NCBI RefSeq assembly: GCF_009727055.1
Contig: NC_052355.1
Coordinates: 7,580,283 to 7,644,282 of the forward strand
DNA length: 64,000 nucleotides
Direction: 5' to 3'
From: Benincasa hispida
Lineage: Eukaryota; Streptophyta; Magnoliopsida; Cucurbitales; Cucurbitaceae
The translations under genes and the position numbers were made by a program. The stretch's first letter is position 1, and every line of letters begins with the position of its first letter. Below the pieces are notes generated by a model. The model made no database searches, was not told where the DNA came from, and saw only the letters and a list, made by a program, of their open reading frames with translations. Shown here one piece after another: positions 45,413 through 58,799 of the stretch.

Positions 45413-48400
45413 TGGAAACCCCAAACCATTTTTTTACTTAAATATGTTAAATAGTATATAAAAGTAAATAGTGTAATTGTGTGTGAAATGTGCTTGTAAG
45501 GAAAGGCGTGATGACTGAAGGAAGAGGGTGGATGAGGACAATGACTCTAATGGTATTATCATGGCTCTCAGTGCTAATGTAAAGGTGAGTATGCTGGTAT
45601 AAGAGGATTTGGCTAAGTATGCGAAAATCCTTGCGTTGATAGGTTGTTTCAATGGGTGTGCGCAACCATGTGCTTTCAATTGAGTTGATTTGATTGCTAG
45701 ACGCTATGTAAGAGGGGCGCTGCGTAGTGATGCTAAGTGTGGTTGAGGAAGAAGTCATGCATTGGACATGTGCTATGTGCTAACAAGCCCTTATGTTGAG
45801 TTAGATTGGCATTAGAGATGCGCACCATCGCACTTGTCAGGTGAGAAGGTGCACGATGACTAAGCCATGCATTGACCTTGAAGTACTCTATATCCAACTC
45901 ATAACATGTTGGGCTGGTGGGTCCGAGTAAGTGTATTGTCCAAGCGCTATCATACAATGATGAAGTGTGAAGACCTTCATTGTTTATGTGTGGTGGATTA
46001 TTATGTGATAATCGCGTCGCAATTCACCATTGTAGTGGGGCCTGCTATTTGATATTATGATGAGTTAAACCCAGCTTAGTGAGACGAGTCTGCCAGTCTT
46101 AAAAGTTAAAAGAAGCATGTATATTTTCTCTTATTAAAAGGGAAGGTTCACTTATAAACCTGGTGGGTTGTGGGCGAGGTGTGGCTCGTTGTACTAAAAG
46201 AGTTGATTCCAGAGTTCTTGAATTGTGATGAGTTTTGTTGAAGCTCTAGGGCTGTCGAAAAAATCCCCTAGGAATCAAGTTGAAATCTGAAGATTCCTTA
46301 GAAGTCAGCTCTGGTTGAATCTGACAAGGGGTGAAGATTTGAATTTTGTGTGTGGCCAGGACCATAAGGAGTTGAAGCTCCAAATTTTAAGGTAATCAAG
46401 TTAAGACATTTTAAACAAGTTTGTACTTGAGATTAAAGTCTAGAAAACATAAGGTTTATTCGAAGCTCAAAGGTTAAATTTTGGGATTTTTGGGTTTGTG
46501 AGAGTGATAGATTAGAGTCGTTCTAGACGTTGAGCAAGCTAGCAGCTTCAATCGGGTAGGCAGCAGCGGGACAATGGCCAGTTGAGCGCAAGGTATGTGC
46601 TAGGTGTGAATGAGGCTGATGTGAGCATTTACGCGTGAGCTTGGAAGTGCAAGTTTGTGTGAGTTGCGTCGGAGGCGGCAGTTTGTTGTTGTAACATTGA
46701 AATGCACATTAGGTTTGAGCATGATCACATAAGCATGCTGTGGACGTAATGTTGTTTGTTGTTCTTTGCATGGTTATAGCATCATCACCCAAGAAAATTT
46801 CTAAGCCTTGAAATCATAGATGAGTGAGGGTGTGTATTGGCCTTTGAGTTGGGAAACATGTTTTTAAGTTAAATATTAAGTTTGTTCTAAGTTTTAGGCT
46901 CATAAGGGACTATTGACATTAACCAAAGTTTTTGTGTTTCCAACTTCATGGACATACACCCATATAGCCAATTCACTCTATATGCCTTGCCTCTTCTTTC
47001 ATCCCTTTGTCACTTTGTGATATTCTAATATTTCTTTTTCTTCTATTCATTCTCTTGCCATGATGTTATATATCGTGACACTGTGAGTGATACATTTTCT
47101 CATACTTTTGTATTTTCTAACTAACACTTAGTTAATTCGTAGTTAGCAGATGCTTTAACCTTTTATCCTTCAAAATCTGCTCAAACCTTCTTTTTTGATA
47201 TGGTGAAGATTCTATGTTTCTATTTGTCCAAACAATGCAATTTGAGACTTTACGGCATATCTAGAATTTTGGGGGGAAGTTTGAGCATTATGAGATCAAA
47301 GTACGCGGTCATTAAGACAGAATTGCGTTCATTTTTCATTTTCTAAAAAAAAAAATCATTATAAACTCTAATGTTCAGCGGCAAGGAAAACCTCAAAAAC
47401 AATTCCAATCCTTATAAGAGTTAAGTTGTGAAAGGAGTCTGCTCGTAGTTGGATTTGTTCGATGACACCCCGGGGTGGGAGCAAAGCCAAAACGAAGTGT
47501 GTTCCAATTAGTAATTCAACGCAAATATGAAAAGAGAAAAAGTGTCGATGTATGAGAAAAAATAAGGAATTGCAAGATACAAATCCTCTGAAAATCATTT
47601 GAGTTAAAGTTTTAGATTGGGAAATTACACCGTAGTTGGATTGTTCCACATAACACCCGTGGGAACATGAACAAAACGAAAGGTGTTGTAGATGCGTCGA
47701 GTTGATCAATAGTCTCTAATAAATGACGCAAAGTTTATACACCACATCCAGACACATCAAGTTGTTTTACAAGAAGAGTAAAACATTCTTTTTAAAACGA
47801 GAAAAGCATTTTTTTGAGGCAGAAAATTGTTGTATAGAAATAAAGAAAGGGCTTGTTATGAATTAGCAAGGATGTAGAGAGTGTATATATGTGTGTTTTA
47901 AGTATGTCCTACAGTGGAGCATTCGGACAACCTAGGATCACGCAAAAATTAGGATAGAATTGAGCATTAGTACCTTAGTAGAATATGCTTGAGACAAACA
48001 TATATCTAAATTGGTATGTGAGTATACTTGTAGAAATACAAGTTATTTATACTTCTTTATTTAATATATATGCGGTTGATTATAAAAGTAAATGCGTCAA
48101 TTATATGGAAATTGACTAGAAAATGCAGAATTATAATTTGTCTGTCAATACACCACTTGACACCCATCGTGATGTAGAAAAGAATTTATTTTCAAGTCTG
48201 TTGTAGGAAATTTAAGTCACCGTATTCGTTCATGCTCAATATAAAAAGAACAACGCATCTACGTCGCAGTCGTCCGCGTAGTGTCATTTAATGAATATGA
48301 TGGACTATACGCGCGGAATGACGGTCGTATGTGACAATCGATCAAGAGCTTGGCGATAACTCAACTTAAACCCGATGCGGAATAAAAAAAACACCGCATG

Positions 48401-51010
48401 CGGCAAACGTATCGAAGATGCAAGAGAGCAACACAATGCGGAGATTCAAACACATGTATAAACTAAACCGTTTTGCCATTTCTGACGGGAATTTGATTGC
48501 ATAACAGAAGTATATTATTCATTTCACCATTTTCGAAGCTGCCATAAACAATAAAGTGGGGTCACAAAGTCAAAGAGGTTAATAGCTAGCCTATGAAATA
48601 TCCTCTGAAATTCCATTCAGAAAATTATAACTTGATACGGCTGCATATTTATATTATTTGTATATTGAGAAAGAGAGACTGGTCTGAGTGTTAATCGAAT
48701 AAGATCTGAAGATCTAAGAGACAGCCGAGAGGTGAGTCTCATGGCAAATCTTTCAATCCCCGCCTGAAGCTCTGTTACAATTCACTTCTACATTTTTTTT
48801 CTTTTTTTTTTTTTTATCTTAACGGACGAGTTAAGCCTTGAGAGAAAGCTCTTCCTTCCATTTAATCCATTTTGCCACAAGCAATCCACCATCTAGATCT
48901 GTTTTAAGACGTGGCACTTGCTTCTGTATTGTTTCTATCCTCTATCATCAATAGTATTCATCTTCTAAGCTCTATCATTCATACCTATGTATTGCAGATG
49001 CTAAAATTAGTTATTGAATGTCATGATCATTTTCATCTCCATTTTTCTATCTATTTCTGTTCCTCCATTTATTGCTTTTCTCCATGATTCTTCTTAAATT
49101 CCCTTAATTAGCATGAGATTAAAACAAGTAAATAATTTGTGCTAAAGAAATGAATATGTTAGCTAAAGCATGCTAGAAAGCATCTTCCCCTGTGAGAGTA
49201 AAAGGAAGATTGCCATTTTCCTCTGTCGAGAGAAGGTTGGAAGAACGCTGTAGACTAAAGCTGAGAATTACTTCTAAGGGAACTAACTCTGCGTTTATTA
49301 CGTTCGTCCCTGTTTCACTCACAGAGATGTGGAATCAGCCGATCCACTGAGAGCGTGTACGCCAAGGAAAGCGGAACGCGTATTTATATCTTTTAATACA
49401 ATAATAAACTTTGCATGTTTATTATTAATTACCCTTTTCTATTTCTTTTTCATTACATAAAACTTGCCATCGCATAACAGACCCTCGTATAATCTTCACA
49501 GTCAGTCATCAAATCTCAGTTATCACGTATCAGTATCTTGTATCTTGACATAATACTTAGGTTACTTTTATGCATTTTATGTGTTTTATAATCCAACTTT
49601 AAATTACCGCATTGAGTGTTTACTTTTATCGCAATTTAGGATGATAGCTGCGTGGTATAAACACAACTTTTTATTAATTGGAAAAAACCGCCGGTCTGTG
49701 TATTCACAACGTAACGCGTGTGGTTGTTATTAACTACGCAAATCCCGTGTGTTTGACCTCGGACCATCTCGAGAAACTTTCGTGTTTGAATTATACTTTG
49801 GTTTTCAAAACGCAAAAACTGTAACAACGCATATCATACTACAAGCATTTCACTTAATAATGCATACATCTAGAAGTAGATATCGCAATCATCGCACCAA
49901 CTATACATTTATGCGCCGTAACAGCTTGAGTTGAAGTGACAAAATTCAAGTGTTTTAGGTAATGGTGTGAGTGTTTTTATGAAAAAGCTATTTAATATTG
50001 CTTATGTGTTGACTTTACAAAAGGGATTTCCAAGCAAACTAGTTTTCGCGATGAGTTGAGTGTGGATAGTGGCGATTTTAGCTTATGTGTTATGAAAGCA
50101 TGATTTCAATACTTCTACTCTTAATGTTCAAGTAGCATGTTTATAAAATCAAGCTAAATAATAAAAGGTATGTTTAAGCATTATATTTATATTGCTTACT
50201 TTCAAGTATTGCTTTATTTCCAAATATGTGTGATATGAGGGATTGAGTTATCAACCCAATAGTTTAAGGACTTTGAAAAGGTATCTGGGAATGCTTTATA
50301 ATAACCTGATACTGAAGGACACTGATGAATATATCCAGTCCATAGTGAGACTAGGGTATGATGACTGTAGTGATATCTACTTGCATATGAAATAGTTCGA
50401 TGTTGTTTTAGAGTTAGAGCTCCATGTCAACTAAGGTTTGACGTTATAGGATTTGACAATAAGGTTTCTCTCTCAACTAAGGATTATGAAGATTATTGAT
50501 TTCAGAGATTCTATGTTTAAATTTTTAAGTATGAGTTTGCTTGGGTTTTTCGAGTATTAAGCATGATGTATATGTTTTTTATAGGTCACTCACTGGCAGT
50601 AGCTTATCCTTTTCAAATGTTTTTCTTTTCTCCAAGTAGTTCATCTCCCAAAAGTTAGCTGCCCTACTGCTCTTTGTCCACTTCAGGATCTCCAATTAGA
50701 AAGAAGTTTTAGTTGTTTTTACTCTGTTAATGTATGTACATATGTGTTGCTTCTATGTTAGGGTAGTGAGCAAGTGTTGACCTCACTTGAACTCTATGTT
50801 GTTAATATGATGTAAAAATTTTTGTGCTGAATCTCTGATTTGTGTAAGTGTGAGTAACCTTAGCATGTTGTTATTGTTGATGATGTGAGTTTCCAGGTTC
50901 TCTTGAGTTTAGTTAAGAATGTAAGTTATGCAATAGTGCCACAAAAGGGCTGAGAATCTGCTGTCACATTCCTTCAGATTAAGAGGACAATTTTGTGAGG
51001 GGATGTGATA
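45413..51010 (+). mobile_element. gypsy-like LTR D2 with nested gypsy remnant (error-rich copy)
   Basis: Same content and order as 57335-62720, with many extra or missing bases and a poly-T expansion at 48789-48813 absent from the other copy. It ends GGATGTGATA followed by TTACA. All its open frames (for example 45447-45758, 47368-47709, 49749-49934) are non-coding chance frames. See 57335-62720 for structure. Confidence 0.7.
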
Positions 51011-51398
51011 TTACATAGTCGGTTAACTATTTTGTGTCCTTGTTAATGCAAACTCATTGCATAGGATACCCCCACTCACGTGTCACCTACACGAACGTGT
51101 TGGATCATTACCTTCTATCAGGTGCGGGTGTTGGTGAAACAAAAGGTTTGGGTCGGTATCTCAGTGTTTTTACCAGAATAATACCCAGCCTTATCCCATA
51201 CTATAAACCCTTTTAGTTGTATCTTGAACATTGATCCTTGTATGTCTTCCAACATATAGTTCAAACTCAGAAACGTAGTCGGGTTTCGGATGTAGTTTAT
51301 TAATTTAGGTTATTTAGACAAAATAGAACAACAATACAAGATCATTATAACATTTAAACTCTTTTATTGATGATGGTCAATTAAATAAAATTTACTAT
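51011..51398 (-). repeat. 5' LTR of Y, start part (error-rich copy)
   Basis: Same as 62726-63081 and aligned to 25387-25757 of the 3' LTR of Y, including AAACTCATTGCATAGGATACC. Confidence 0.7.
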
Positions 51399-52270
51399 CT
51401 AAAGGATCCCAAACTAAATGAGAAACCTAAGCGAAAACAAGTCGTACTTTCAAATCTCATTATCAATTGAATATAATTTACAGTAAAACAAAAATAAGAT
51501 ATTCATTTATATAAAATTACAATATGCTATCAAAAAAAAAACTTTTAAAACCTTACCTTTGAAGACTTTTCTTCAATATTCCCTTCGAACAACACACGAA
51601 CGACTTGAAGACTTCTCTTTAAGAAAACTTCGCAACAAAAATGAACATGACCACAAAGACTTCCTCTGTATTCTCAGCTAGACGAACCTGGATGAATACT
51701 CTGGCTATTTTGGAATGAGGGAATTTTTGTTGTTGTAAGGAGGAAAGATTTTGGATGAATTGTTCACCAACAACTCAAAAACTCACACAGAACTCTTTGT
51801 TTTCGCACTATGTTAAAATTCGACTCTACCAAGCAAGAAAAAGAAAACACTTTTTTCAATAATGCCAAAATATAATGAGCTACTCGCAGGCGGCGTTAGA
51901 GGTGAATAGTGTGATACTCCTCTCTTTATTTATTAAAAAAAATAAATTTTTTAATATACATATATATAGTATAGTATAATATTATATATATAAATATGAT
52001 AACTAACTTATCATATAATAATATATAATTAAATTATATATTTTATATTATTGAATTAAACATATAACTAAGTTTATAATATTATCACCATATCAATATA
52101 ACCTAGAGTTTCTTTTCTCTCTTATATGACATTCAATATAAACAATTATATTAAATTTAACAACTATTGAATCCAATTCATAGATTTATACTTGAATCTT
52201 ATTCAAATATCTTATTTCTCTCACTAAAGCTATAACTGTATCGAAAACATTATTAATGAATTATATCAAT
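51399..52270 (-). repeat. copia-like LTR Q remnant (error-rich copy)
   Basis: Same as 63082-63930. AT-rich, no coding sequence. It stops abruptly at about 52270, where element W reverse transcriptase begins with no LTR or primer site between, so this is a false join. Confidence 0.65.
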
Positions 52271-52274
52271 CTTC

Positions 52275-53559
52275 TCTTTTCCAAAGGGTTATACCCAGGT
52301 TGAAGGAGTTGACTATGAGGAAACTTTCTCACCTGTTGTCATGCTAAAGTCTATCAGGATTTTCCTGTCCTTGGCCACATTTTATGATTATGAAATATGG
52401 CAAATGGACGTCAAGACTGCCTTTCTTAATGGTAATCTTAAGGAGACCATCTATATGACTCAACCAGAGGGGTTCGTAGTTCCAGATCAAGAGAAAAGAG
52501 TTTGCAAGCTTAATAGGTCCATTTATGGACTGAAACAAGCATCTAGATCTTGGAACATCAGATTTGACACTACTGTCAAGTCGTTTAGCTTTGACCAGAA
52601 CGTTGATGAGCCTTATGTTTACAAGAATATCATCAACAGCTCAGTAGCTTTCCTGGTATTGTATGTGGATGATATCCTACTTATTGGGAATGATGTAGGG
52701 TATCTGACTGACATTAAGAGTTGGCTAGCTGCCCAGTTCCAAATAAAATATTTGAGTGAGGCACAGTATGTTATTGGGATCTAGATCATTCGGGATCATA
52801 AGAACAAATGATTACCCCTGTCTCAGGCATCATACATTGATAAAATGCTGATCAGGTATAGAATGCATGATTCCAAGAGGGGTTTATTACCCTTCAGGCA
52901 TGGAATCATTTTGTCTAAGGATCAATGTCCTAAGACACCTCAAGAGGTTGAGAAGATGAGACGGATTCCCTATGCTTCTACTGTAGGAAGCTTGATGTAT
53001 GCAATGTTGTGTACTAGACCTAACATTTACTATGCAGTAGGGATTGTCAGTCAGTATTAGTCCAATCCAGGATTTGATCACTGGACGACAATCAAGATGA
53101 TCCTCACGTATCTTCGTAGAACGAGGGACTATATGCTTGTAAATGGAGATAGGGATCTGATCCTTACAGGATACACGGACTCTAACTTTCAGACCAATCG
53201 AGATTCTTGCAAATCGACATCGGGGTCAGTGTTTACTCTGAATGGAGGGGCTGTAGTCTGGTGAAGCATCAAGTAAAGATGCATCGCAGACTCCACTATG
53301 GAAGTCGAATACGTAGCTACTTGTGAAGCAGCTAAGGAGGCTGTTTGGCGGAGGAAGTTCCTTTCAGATTTGGAAGTTGTTCCAAATATGGATTTGCCAA
53401 TCACTCTTTATGTGATAACAGCGGGGTTGTGGCAAATTCGAAGGAACCTCGGAGTCATCGTCGAGGTAAGCACATCAAACGAAAATATCACCTGATCAAG
53501 GAGATTGCATTGTGGTGATGTGATAGTCATGAAGATCGTGTCAGAGCACAACATTGTTG
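52275..53559 (+). pseudogene. copia reverse transcriptase and RNase H (element W), clean copy
   Basis: From [22 protein letters not shown], then WQMDVKTAFLNGNLKETIYM, KLNRSIYGLKQASRSWNIRF, FLVLYVDDILLIGNDVGYL with the catalytic YVDD, and SWLAAQFQIKYLSEAQYVIG. The frame 52341-52784 is open for 147 residues. After a stop, 52845-53060 gives PFRHGIILSKDQCPKTPQ and STVGSLMYAMLCTRPNI. RNase H follows with GYTDSNFQTNRDS-type sequence, MEVEYVATCEAAKEAVWRRK and, after a frameshift, the CDN region. It stops at the first Tn5 adapter at 53560. Confidence 0.9.
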
Positions 53560-53597
53560 CTGTCTCTTATACACATCTAGATGTGTATAAGAGACAG
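53560..53597. other. Tn5/Nextera mosaic-end pair 1 (library artefact)
   Basis: CTGTCTCTTATACACATCT followed at once by AGATGTGTATAAGAGACAG: two 19-base Tn5 mosaic ends head to head. This is synthetic transposase adapter sequence, not plant DNA. Confidence 0.97.
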
Positions 53598-53733
53598 ATG
53601 CAATGTTGTGTACCAGACCCGACATTTGCTATGCAGTAGGGATTGTCAGTCGGTATCAGTCCAATCCAGGATTTGATCACTGGACGACAATCAAGATGAT
53701 CCTCACGTATCTTCGTAGAACGAGGGACTACAC
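53598..53733 (+). other. stray RT/RNase H snippet between adapters
   Basis: It repeats about 52999-53134 of element W with a few substitutions (for example ACCAGACCCGACATT for ACTAGACCTAACATT), so it may come from another copy of the family. Confidence 0.85.
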
Positions 53734-53771
53734 CTGTCTCTTATACACATCTAGATGTGTATAAGAGACAG
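53734..53771. other. Tn5/Nextera mosaic-end pair 2 (library artefact)
   Basis: Same 38-base palindrome of two mosaic ends. Reading through it on the minus strand yields the peptide [11 protein letters not shown], a well-known false peptide from such adapters. Confidence 0.97.
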
Positions 53772-53863
53772 GGCATGGAATCATTTTGTCTAAGGATCAA
53801 TGTCCTAAGACACCTCAAGAGGTTGAGGAGATGAGACGGATTCCCTATGCTTCTGCTATAGGA
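53772..53863 (+). other. stray RT snippet between adapters
   Basis: It repeats about 52898-52990 of element W (GGCATGGAATCATTTTGTC onward), out of order relative to the previous snippet. Confidence 0.85.
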
Positions 53864-53901
53864 CTGTCTCTTATACACATCTAGATGTGTATAAGAGACA
53901 G
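53864..53901. other. Tn5/Nextera mosaic-end pair 3 (library artefact)
   Basis: Same 38-base palindrome of two mosaic ends. Confidence 0.97.
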
Positions 53902-54058
53902 TAGTAGGACTATGACTTATGTTCATTAGAGGGATCAGTGGTACTTAAGGAGTTAGATGTAACTATAGGGGCATAACAGTTATTGGCCTAGCTGTACTTA
54001 CGAGCGATCTGTGAAGGGTTGTCGCACTGCTGATTGGTTAAAATGGACACATAATGAA
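53902..54058 (+). other. stray W LTR snippet between adapters
   Basis: It repeats about 54467-54620 of the following LTR, so the same LTR piece occurs twice within 700 bases. Confidence 0.85.
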
Positions 54059-54096
54059 CTGTCTCTTATACACATCTAGATGTGTATAAGAGACAG
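54059..54096. other. Tn5/Nextera mosaic-end pair 4 (library artefact)
   Basis: Same 38-base palindrome. It is followed by GTACTGGTGAGGTTGTTT, which belongs to the protease region of W (38690), fused near 54112 to LTR sequence. Confidence 0.97.
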
Positions 54097-54111
54097 GTAC
54101 TGGTGAGGTTG

Positions 54112-55862
54112 TTTGTATAAGACCTGGACCACGAGATGATTAGACGATGTATATAACGCCGATGATACTAGAGACTTGCATCTTAAATGACCATAGGTGA
54201 CACGACCTCAATCCTGAGTGTTTTGGGAACTGCTACCTTTGAGGGCGGTTCTTTGATTAATATGGGTGAGAGTGGTTAGATTGCCAACTCAACATGCCTA
54301 CCTTTTTAGGGACTTGTCTGATCTAGGAGCTGGGAACTCAATCCATAAGATGGAATTCACTCTTTTCTCGAAGCAGAAAAAGTAGAGAGATTGCTCCCTT
54401 AAGGGCTGATTCCGGGGCTTGAACATAGTGGCCACAGCTTCTCTTTGGAAGAGAAGACTCAGTCATAGTAGGACTATGACTTATGTTCATTAGAGGGATC
54501 AGTGGTACTTAAGGAGTTAGATGTAACTATAGGGGCATAACAGTTATTGGCCTAGCTGTACTTACGAGCGATCTGTGAAGGGTTGTCGCACTGCTGATTG
54601 GTTAAAATGGACACATAATATATCTGTGGTAAGGATTGTTCAGTTGTCGGTCTTTAGTGGAGTGTTTGGCAGTTAACGGATACTGGATCCCATGACTAAA
54701 GAGTTTAGTCAGTTATTCACGTATCGTTGGAGCTTCGAGCTACAGGTTCATAAGGTTTCCTTGGTAGTTCAATGGATTCAGTTGAGGATCAGTTCTTGGT
54801 GATGATTTGAAATGTTGAAATTGACAAGAGGTATTTTGATTATATATGATATAATTGATATGATGTATGAGATACATCTAATGGAGGATTGATGTAAATG
54901 AGATTTACATTAAGTAACATGGAATAGAAAAAGAACTATGGTTTGTATGTTTCATGAAATGAAATATTAAAACTATAGGTTATAAATATAGTATGATAAG
55001 TTGGTTATCATTTATATTAATAATAATATTCATTATTGGATAATTAATTCTTTTTCTTTAATAACCAATTGAGTGGGTGGTTATTGGTGATTCATGGTAA
55101 CCGTGAGTTAAAAGGAAAATTGTTTTCCTAATTTTAGTAAGTTTTTACAAAAAGTTTTTTTGACAAAAAATGGTTTTTAGTTTTCTCTCGCAAAAGAAAC
55201 TCACGGATGCTTGTCAAGTAAATATTGATTTACTAAGCGACAACGTGTTTTAGTAATCAATCGTGTAGTGTTTTGTAGGCGACATACACTGAGCTAAACG
55301 ATCGCTTAGCTTGTGCTAGATGATCACTTAGCTTTAGCTAAATGATTGGGCATCGACCTATGCGATAGGTTTCTATCTTCTCCCACTTGCCAAATCGTGT
55401 ACACGATTGTTCATTCCTCCTTCGTCTGCCTCAAACCAAAGTCGAATAGAGCCCACCTTTTGGATTCTCACACCGAGAATACCAATGTAACCTTCTTGGT
55501 GGTGTCATACTCAACTCGACATCGTCGAGGTTCTGTGGAGGCCGTTCATGTTGCTGGGGAGTTCGTGACCAAGGCAATCGCTGAGGACGAGCGTGAAGTA
55601 TTCGTGCAATGTTACGGTCGTGTTGTTCGAGCATTCGAGGTTGTTGTGTTCGAGCGTTCGTGAGCAAGGAGCGTGGAGACGAGTCTACAAATTTTTGTAG
55701 CTTTTGCCTTGTTCATTTGTAGTTATTCATGTTGTAATTTCTGTATTGATTATATAACTCCATGTTTTGTTTACGACTATAATTGTAATGTTCATTCATG
55801 ATTGTAATTTGGAATGATCTTTTTTCCGTTGCTCATGGAAATCTCGAATTCAATTTCCTTCA
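54112..55862 (+). repeat. element W 3' LTR, clean copy, 5' truncated
   Basis: It starts inside the LTR at GTATAAGACCTGGACC (equivalent to about 34003) and ends AATTTCCTTCA, followed by GTTTA (55863-55867). Compared with 41789-43915 it has the same bases but far fewer indels. It is the better version of the W 3' LTR. Confidence 0.85.
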
Positions 55863-56820
55863 GTTTATAAATTAATAATCCACACTGAAGAGATTAACAT
55901 GGTTCCTACTTCCAATTAGAGCACACCTCTCGGTGGTTACCTCACTGGTCATATTTCTATGATGTGAAAAGGAAGTGTTTTGAATGCAAGGTTATTTCTA
56001 TCTCTAGAAATACTTCTTGCTTTTCTTAACAGGTTCTATCACCTTTCTCTTTCGTGACGTTGATCATCATACTCATCCTTGCTTTCACTGGAGAGTATAC
56101 TTTATCGAATATGTTAAGCAAACATGATAGCATCTTAATATGTGGATTAAACCATGAGATTAACCTTCCCCCTTACCTTAAGGGTTTAGTGACTCATGAG
56201 TAAAGAAATGAAAGATGGATGAACATGGATAAGAATAAAGATGAACATGGTAATAATATTAAGATAGTAAACAGTTCAGATACAAATTAGCTGATGTCTT
56301 AGCTAATGATGTTTTACAACACGAGAATACATATTAAATGAAATGGATGCACGATCAGTGTCAATCTCTTGACACAAAAGATTGATGGTGAAAAGTTGTC
56401 GGCTTGATATGATGAGTGGAATGGAGTGGTGAACTTCCTTCTCAGGTTGGTTCTCCGGTGGCCTTCTATATAGGGATTGGGAATTTTGGAATAGAAGATT
56501 CCTTGCAAAGTTAGGCTTTTTTCGATCTTGTCCGCTATGTCTACTTTAAGTGCTAAGCCTTCATTTATAGAGTTATGCTTGTATGCCTTGAATCTTCTGC
56601 TTTGATTAGTTGCTATAATTTGTCGAGGTAGGTGATAAAGTCAGCGTTGCATCATGGTCAACGATCAGGATATACGTCAAAAATCCCAAGGCATGCATTG
56701 TTTGAGTATTTCTTTTGAAGGATTGGCGCATGTGATGATCCCTGTTTTCCTGCAAGACACAAACTTTGGCACACTTTGCCCATGAATGCGGTCAACGAGT
56801 GTGTTTGAAGTATCAACACA
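55863..56820 (+). mobile_element. solo LTR V, right part (cleaner copy)
   Basis: Starts with the GTTTA flank of W and ends ATCAACACA at 56820. The next bases are GTCCA instead of the GTACA seen in the other copy. No coding sequence was recognised. Confidence 0.65.
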
Positions 56821-57334
56821 GTCCACTAAAAACCTGCAGCTACACTATTCTCACTACATATATATTTTTATTTCTACGGATATAGACCAATAATAGCAAG
56901 TTAGTCATTCACGAGTGTTCTTAACTCTAACTGGGCCAAATTACCGTTTTACTTTTAGGTTACTTTTAACTCCTTAAGTATTAGTGCTTCTCTAATGAAC
57001 AACCTGTTTATGGTCCAACCAATAAACAGAAACCTCTTTCGGGCCAATGAGAGGGTAAGACCCTTTGTTCAAGTCCTAGAGACACCACTTAAGGGAATAC
57101 TCATCTACTTACCATCAAGGAGGAATTTCATCTTGTATTATTATGTTCCCAACTCCCCTATCGGTCTTGTCCCCAAAATGGTAGGCATATTGGGTTGGTG
57201 AACTGATCATCCTCATCCATGTAAATCAAAGGACAATCCCTCGTGAACAAGAGTTCATAATATACTCAAGATTAAGACTAAGTCACCTAGGTCATCCTAT
57301 TGAAATAGAAATCAAACTAGTCGACGGTGTTACA
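56821..57334 (-). repeat. 5' LTR of Y, middle part (cleaner copy)
   Basis: Aligned with 24870-25385 of the 3' LTR of Y: CTCACTACATATATATTTT, CCAATGAGAGGG, CCAACTCCCC and AAATCAAAGGACAATCCC appear in the same order. It ends TTACA (57330-57334), the target duplication of D2. Confidence 0.8.
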
Positions 57335-58799
57335 TGTAAACCCCAAACCCTATTTTTTTTACTTAAATATGTTAATTAGTATATAAAGTAAAATTAAGTG
57401 TAAGTTAATATTATGCTTGTAAGGAAAGGCTTGAGGATGCTAAGGAAGAGAAGGACAATGACTCTAAGTGTTGATTATCATGGGCTCTCAGGTGCTAAGT
57501 GAAAGGTGTAGGTATGCTTGGTTAGAAGAGGATTTTGGCTAAGTATGGAAACCTTGCGTTGAAGGTTGTTGCCAAGGGTGTGCGGCAACCATGTGCTTTC
57601 ATTGAGGTTAGTTTGAGTGCTAGACGCATGAAGAGGGGCGCTGGCTATATGGCTAAGTGTTGGTTGAGGGAAGAAGGTCATGCATTGGACATGTGCTATG
57701 TGCTAACCAAGCCCATGTTGAGGTTAGATGGGCATAGAGGCATGCGCACCATCGCAAGGTTGTCTAGGTGAGAAGGTGCACGAGGTAAGGCCATGCATTG
57801 ACCTTGAGACCAGGTGATGGGCGCAACTGGCACTGAGACATGTGCTGGCCGAGTAAGGTGTATGTGTCCAAGCGCTATCATACAATGATGAAAGTGTGAA
57901 GAGCCTTGCATTGATGATTAAGGGAAAGCTTTCAGCTTAATCACCATTTGTAGTGGGCCTGCTATTGAGATTATGAGAGTTAAACCCACTTAGTGAGAGA
58001 GTTGCCAGTCTAAAGTTAAAAGAAGGCATGTAATTTTCTCTATAAAAGGGAAGGTTCACTTCATAAACTCGGTTTGGGCATTTCTCTTGTACTAAAGGAG
58101 TGATTCCAGAGTCCTTTGAATTGTTGATGAGTTTTGTTGAAGCTCTAGGGCTGTCGAAAGAAATCCCCTTAGGAATCAAGTTGAAATCTGAAGAATTCCT
58201 TAGGAAGGTCAGGCTCTGGGGTGAATCTGAGCAAGGGGTGAAGATTGGAAGTTTTTGGGCAGACCATAAGGAGTTTGAAGCTCAAATTTTAAGGTAATCA
58301 AGTTAAGACATTTTTAAACAAGTTTGTACTTGAGATAAAGTCTAGAAAACAAGTTATTCGAGCTCAAAGTTAAATTTGGGATTTTTGGTTTGAATAAGCA
58401 AGCAGTTGCAACCGTTGAGCAAGCAGGCAGCTCAATCGGGTAGGCAGCAGGCGCGCACAAGGGCCAGTGAGCGCAAGGTATGTGCTAGGTTGTGAATGAG
58501 GGCTGAGTGAGCATACGCGTGAGGCATTGAAGTGCAAGTGTTGTGTTGAGTGTGCGTGGTAGCGCGCGGTTGTGTTGTGGTAACATGAAATGGCACATAG
58601 GTGAGGCATGATCACATAAGGCATGCGTTGACGTATAGTGTTGGTGGTGTCTGCATGGTATAGCATCATCACCCAAGAAATTTTCTAAGCCTTGAAAGCA
58701 TAGAGGAGGTATGCCTTGAGTTGGGAAACGATGTTTTAAGTTAAATATTAAGTTTGTTTAAGTGTGTTAGGCTCATAAGGGAGCTAGTGACATTAACCA

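Noticed and set aside
45434..45957. Several minus-strand frames around 45.4-46.0 kb as genes
   Set aside because: They fall in D2 LTR sequence of the error-rich copy and are not kept in the parallel copy at 57.4-57.9 kb.
52341..52784. 147-codon frame as a separate functional gene
   Set aside because: It is an internal slice of copia reverse transcriptase (YVDD present) with no own start and a stop before the RNase H part.
53741..53926. Open frame with the peptide [11 protein letters not shown]
   Set aside because: The peptide is the translation of Tn5 mosaic-end adapter sequence; the frame crosses two adapter pairs and transposon snippets.
53560..54096. CRISPR-like array (four identical palindromes with spacers of 92-157 bases)
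   Set aside because: The repeat is exactly the 38-base Tn5 adapter pair, and the spacers are pieces of the neighbouring retrotransposon in a plant genome.
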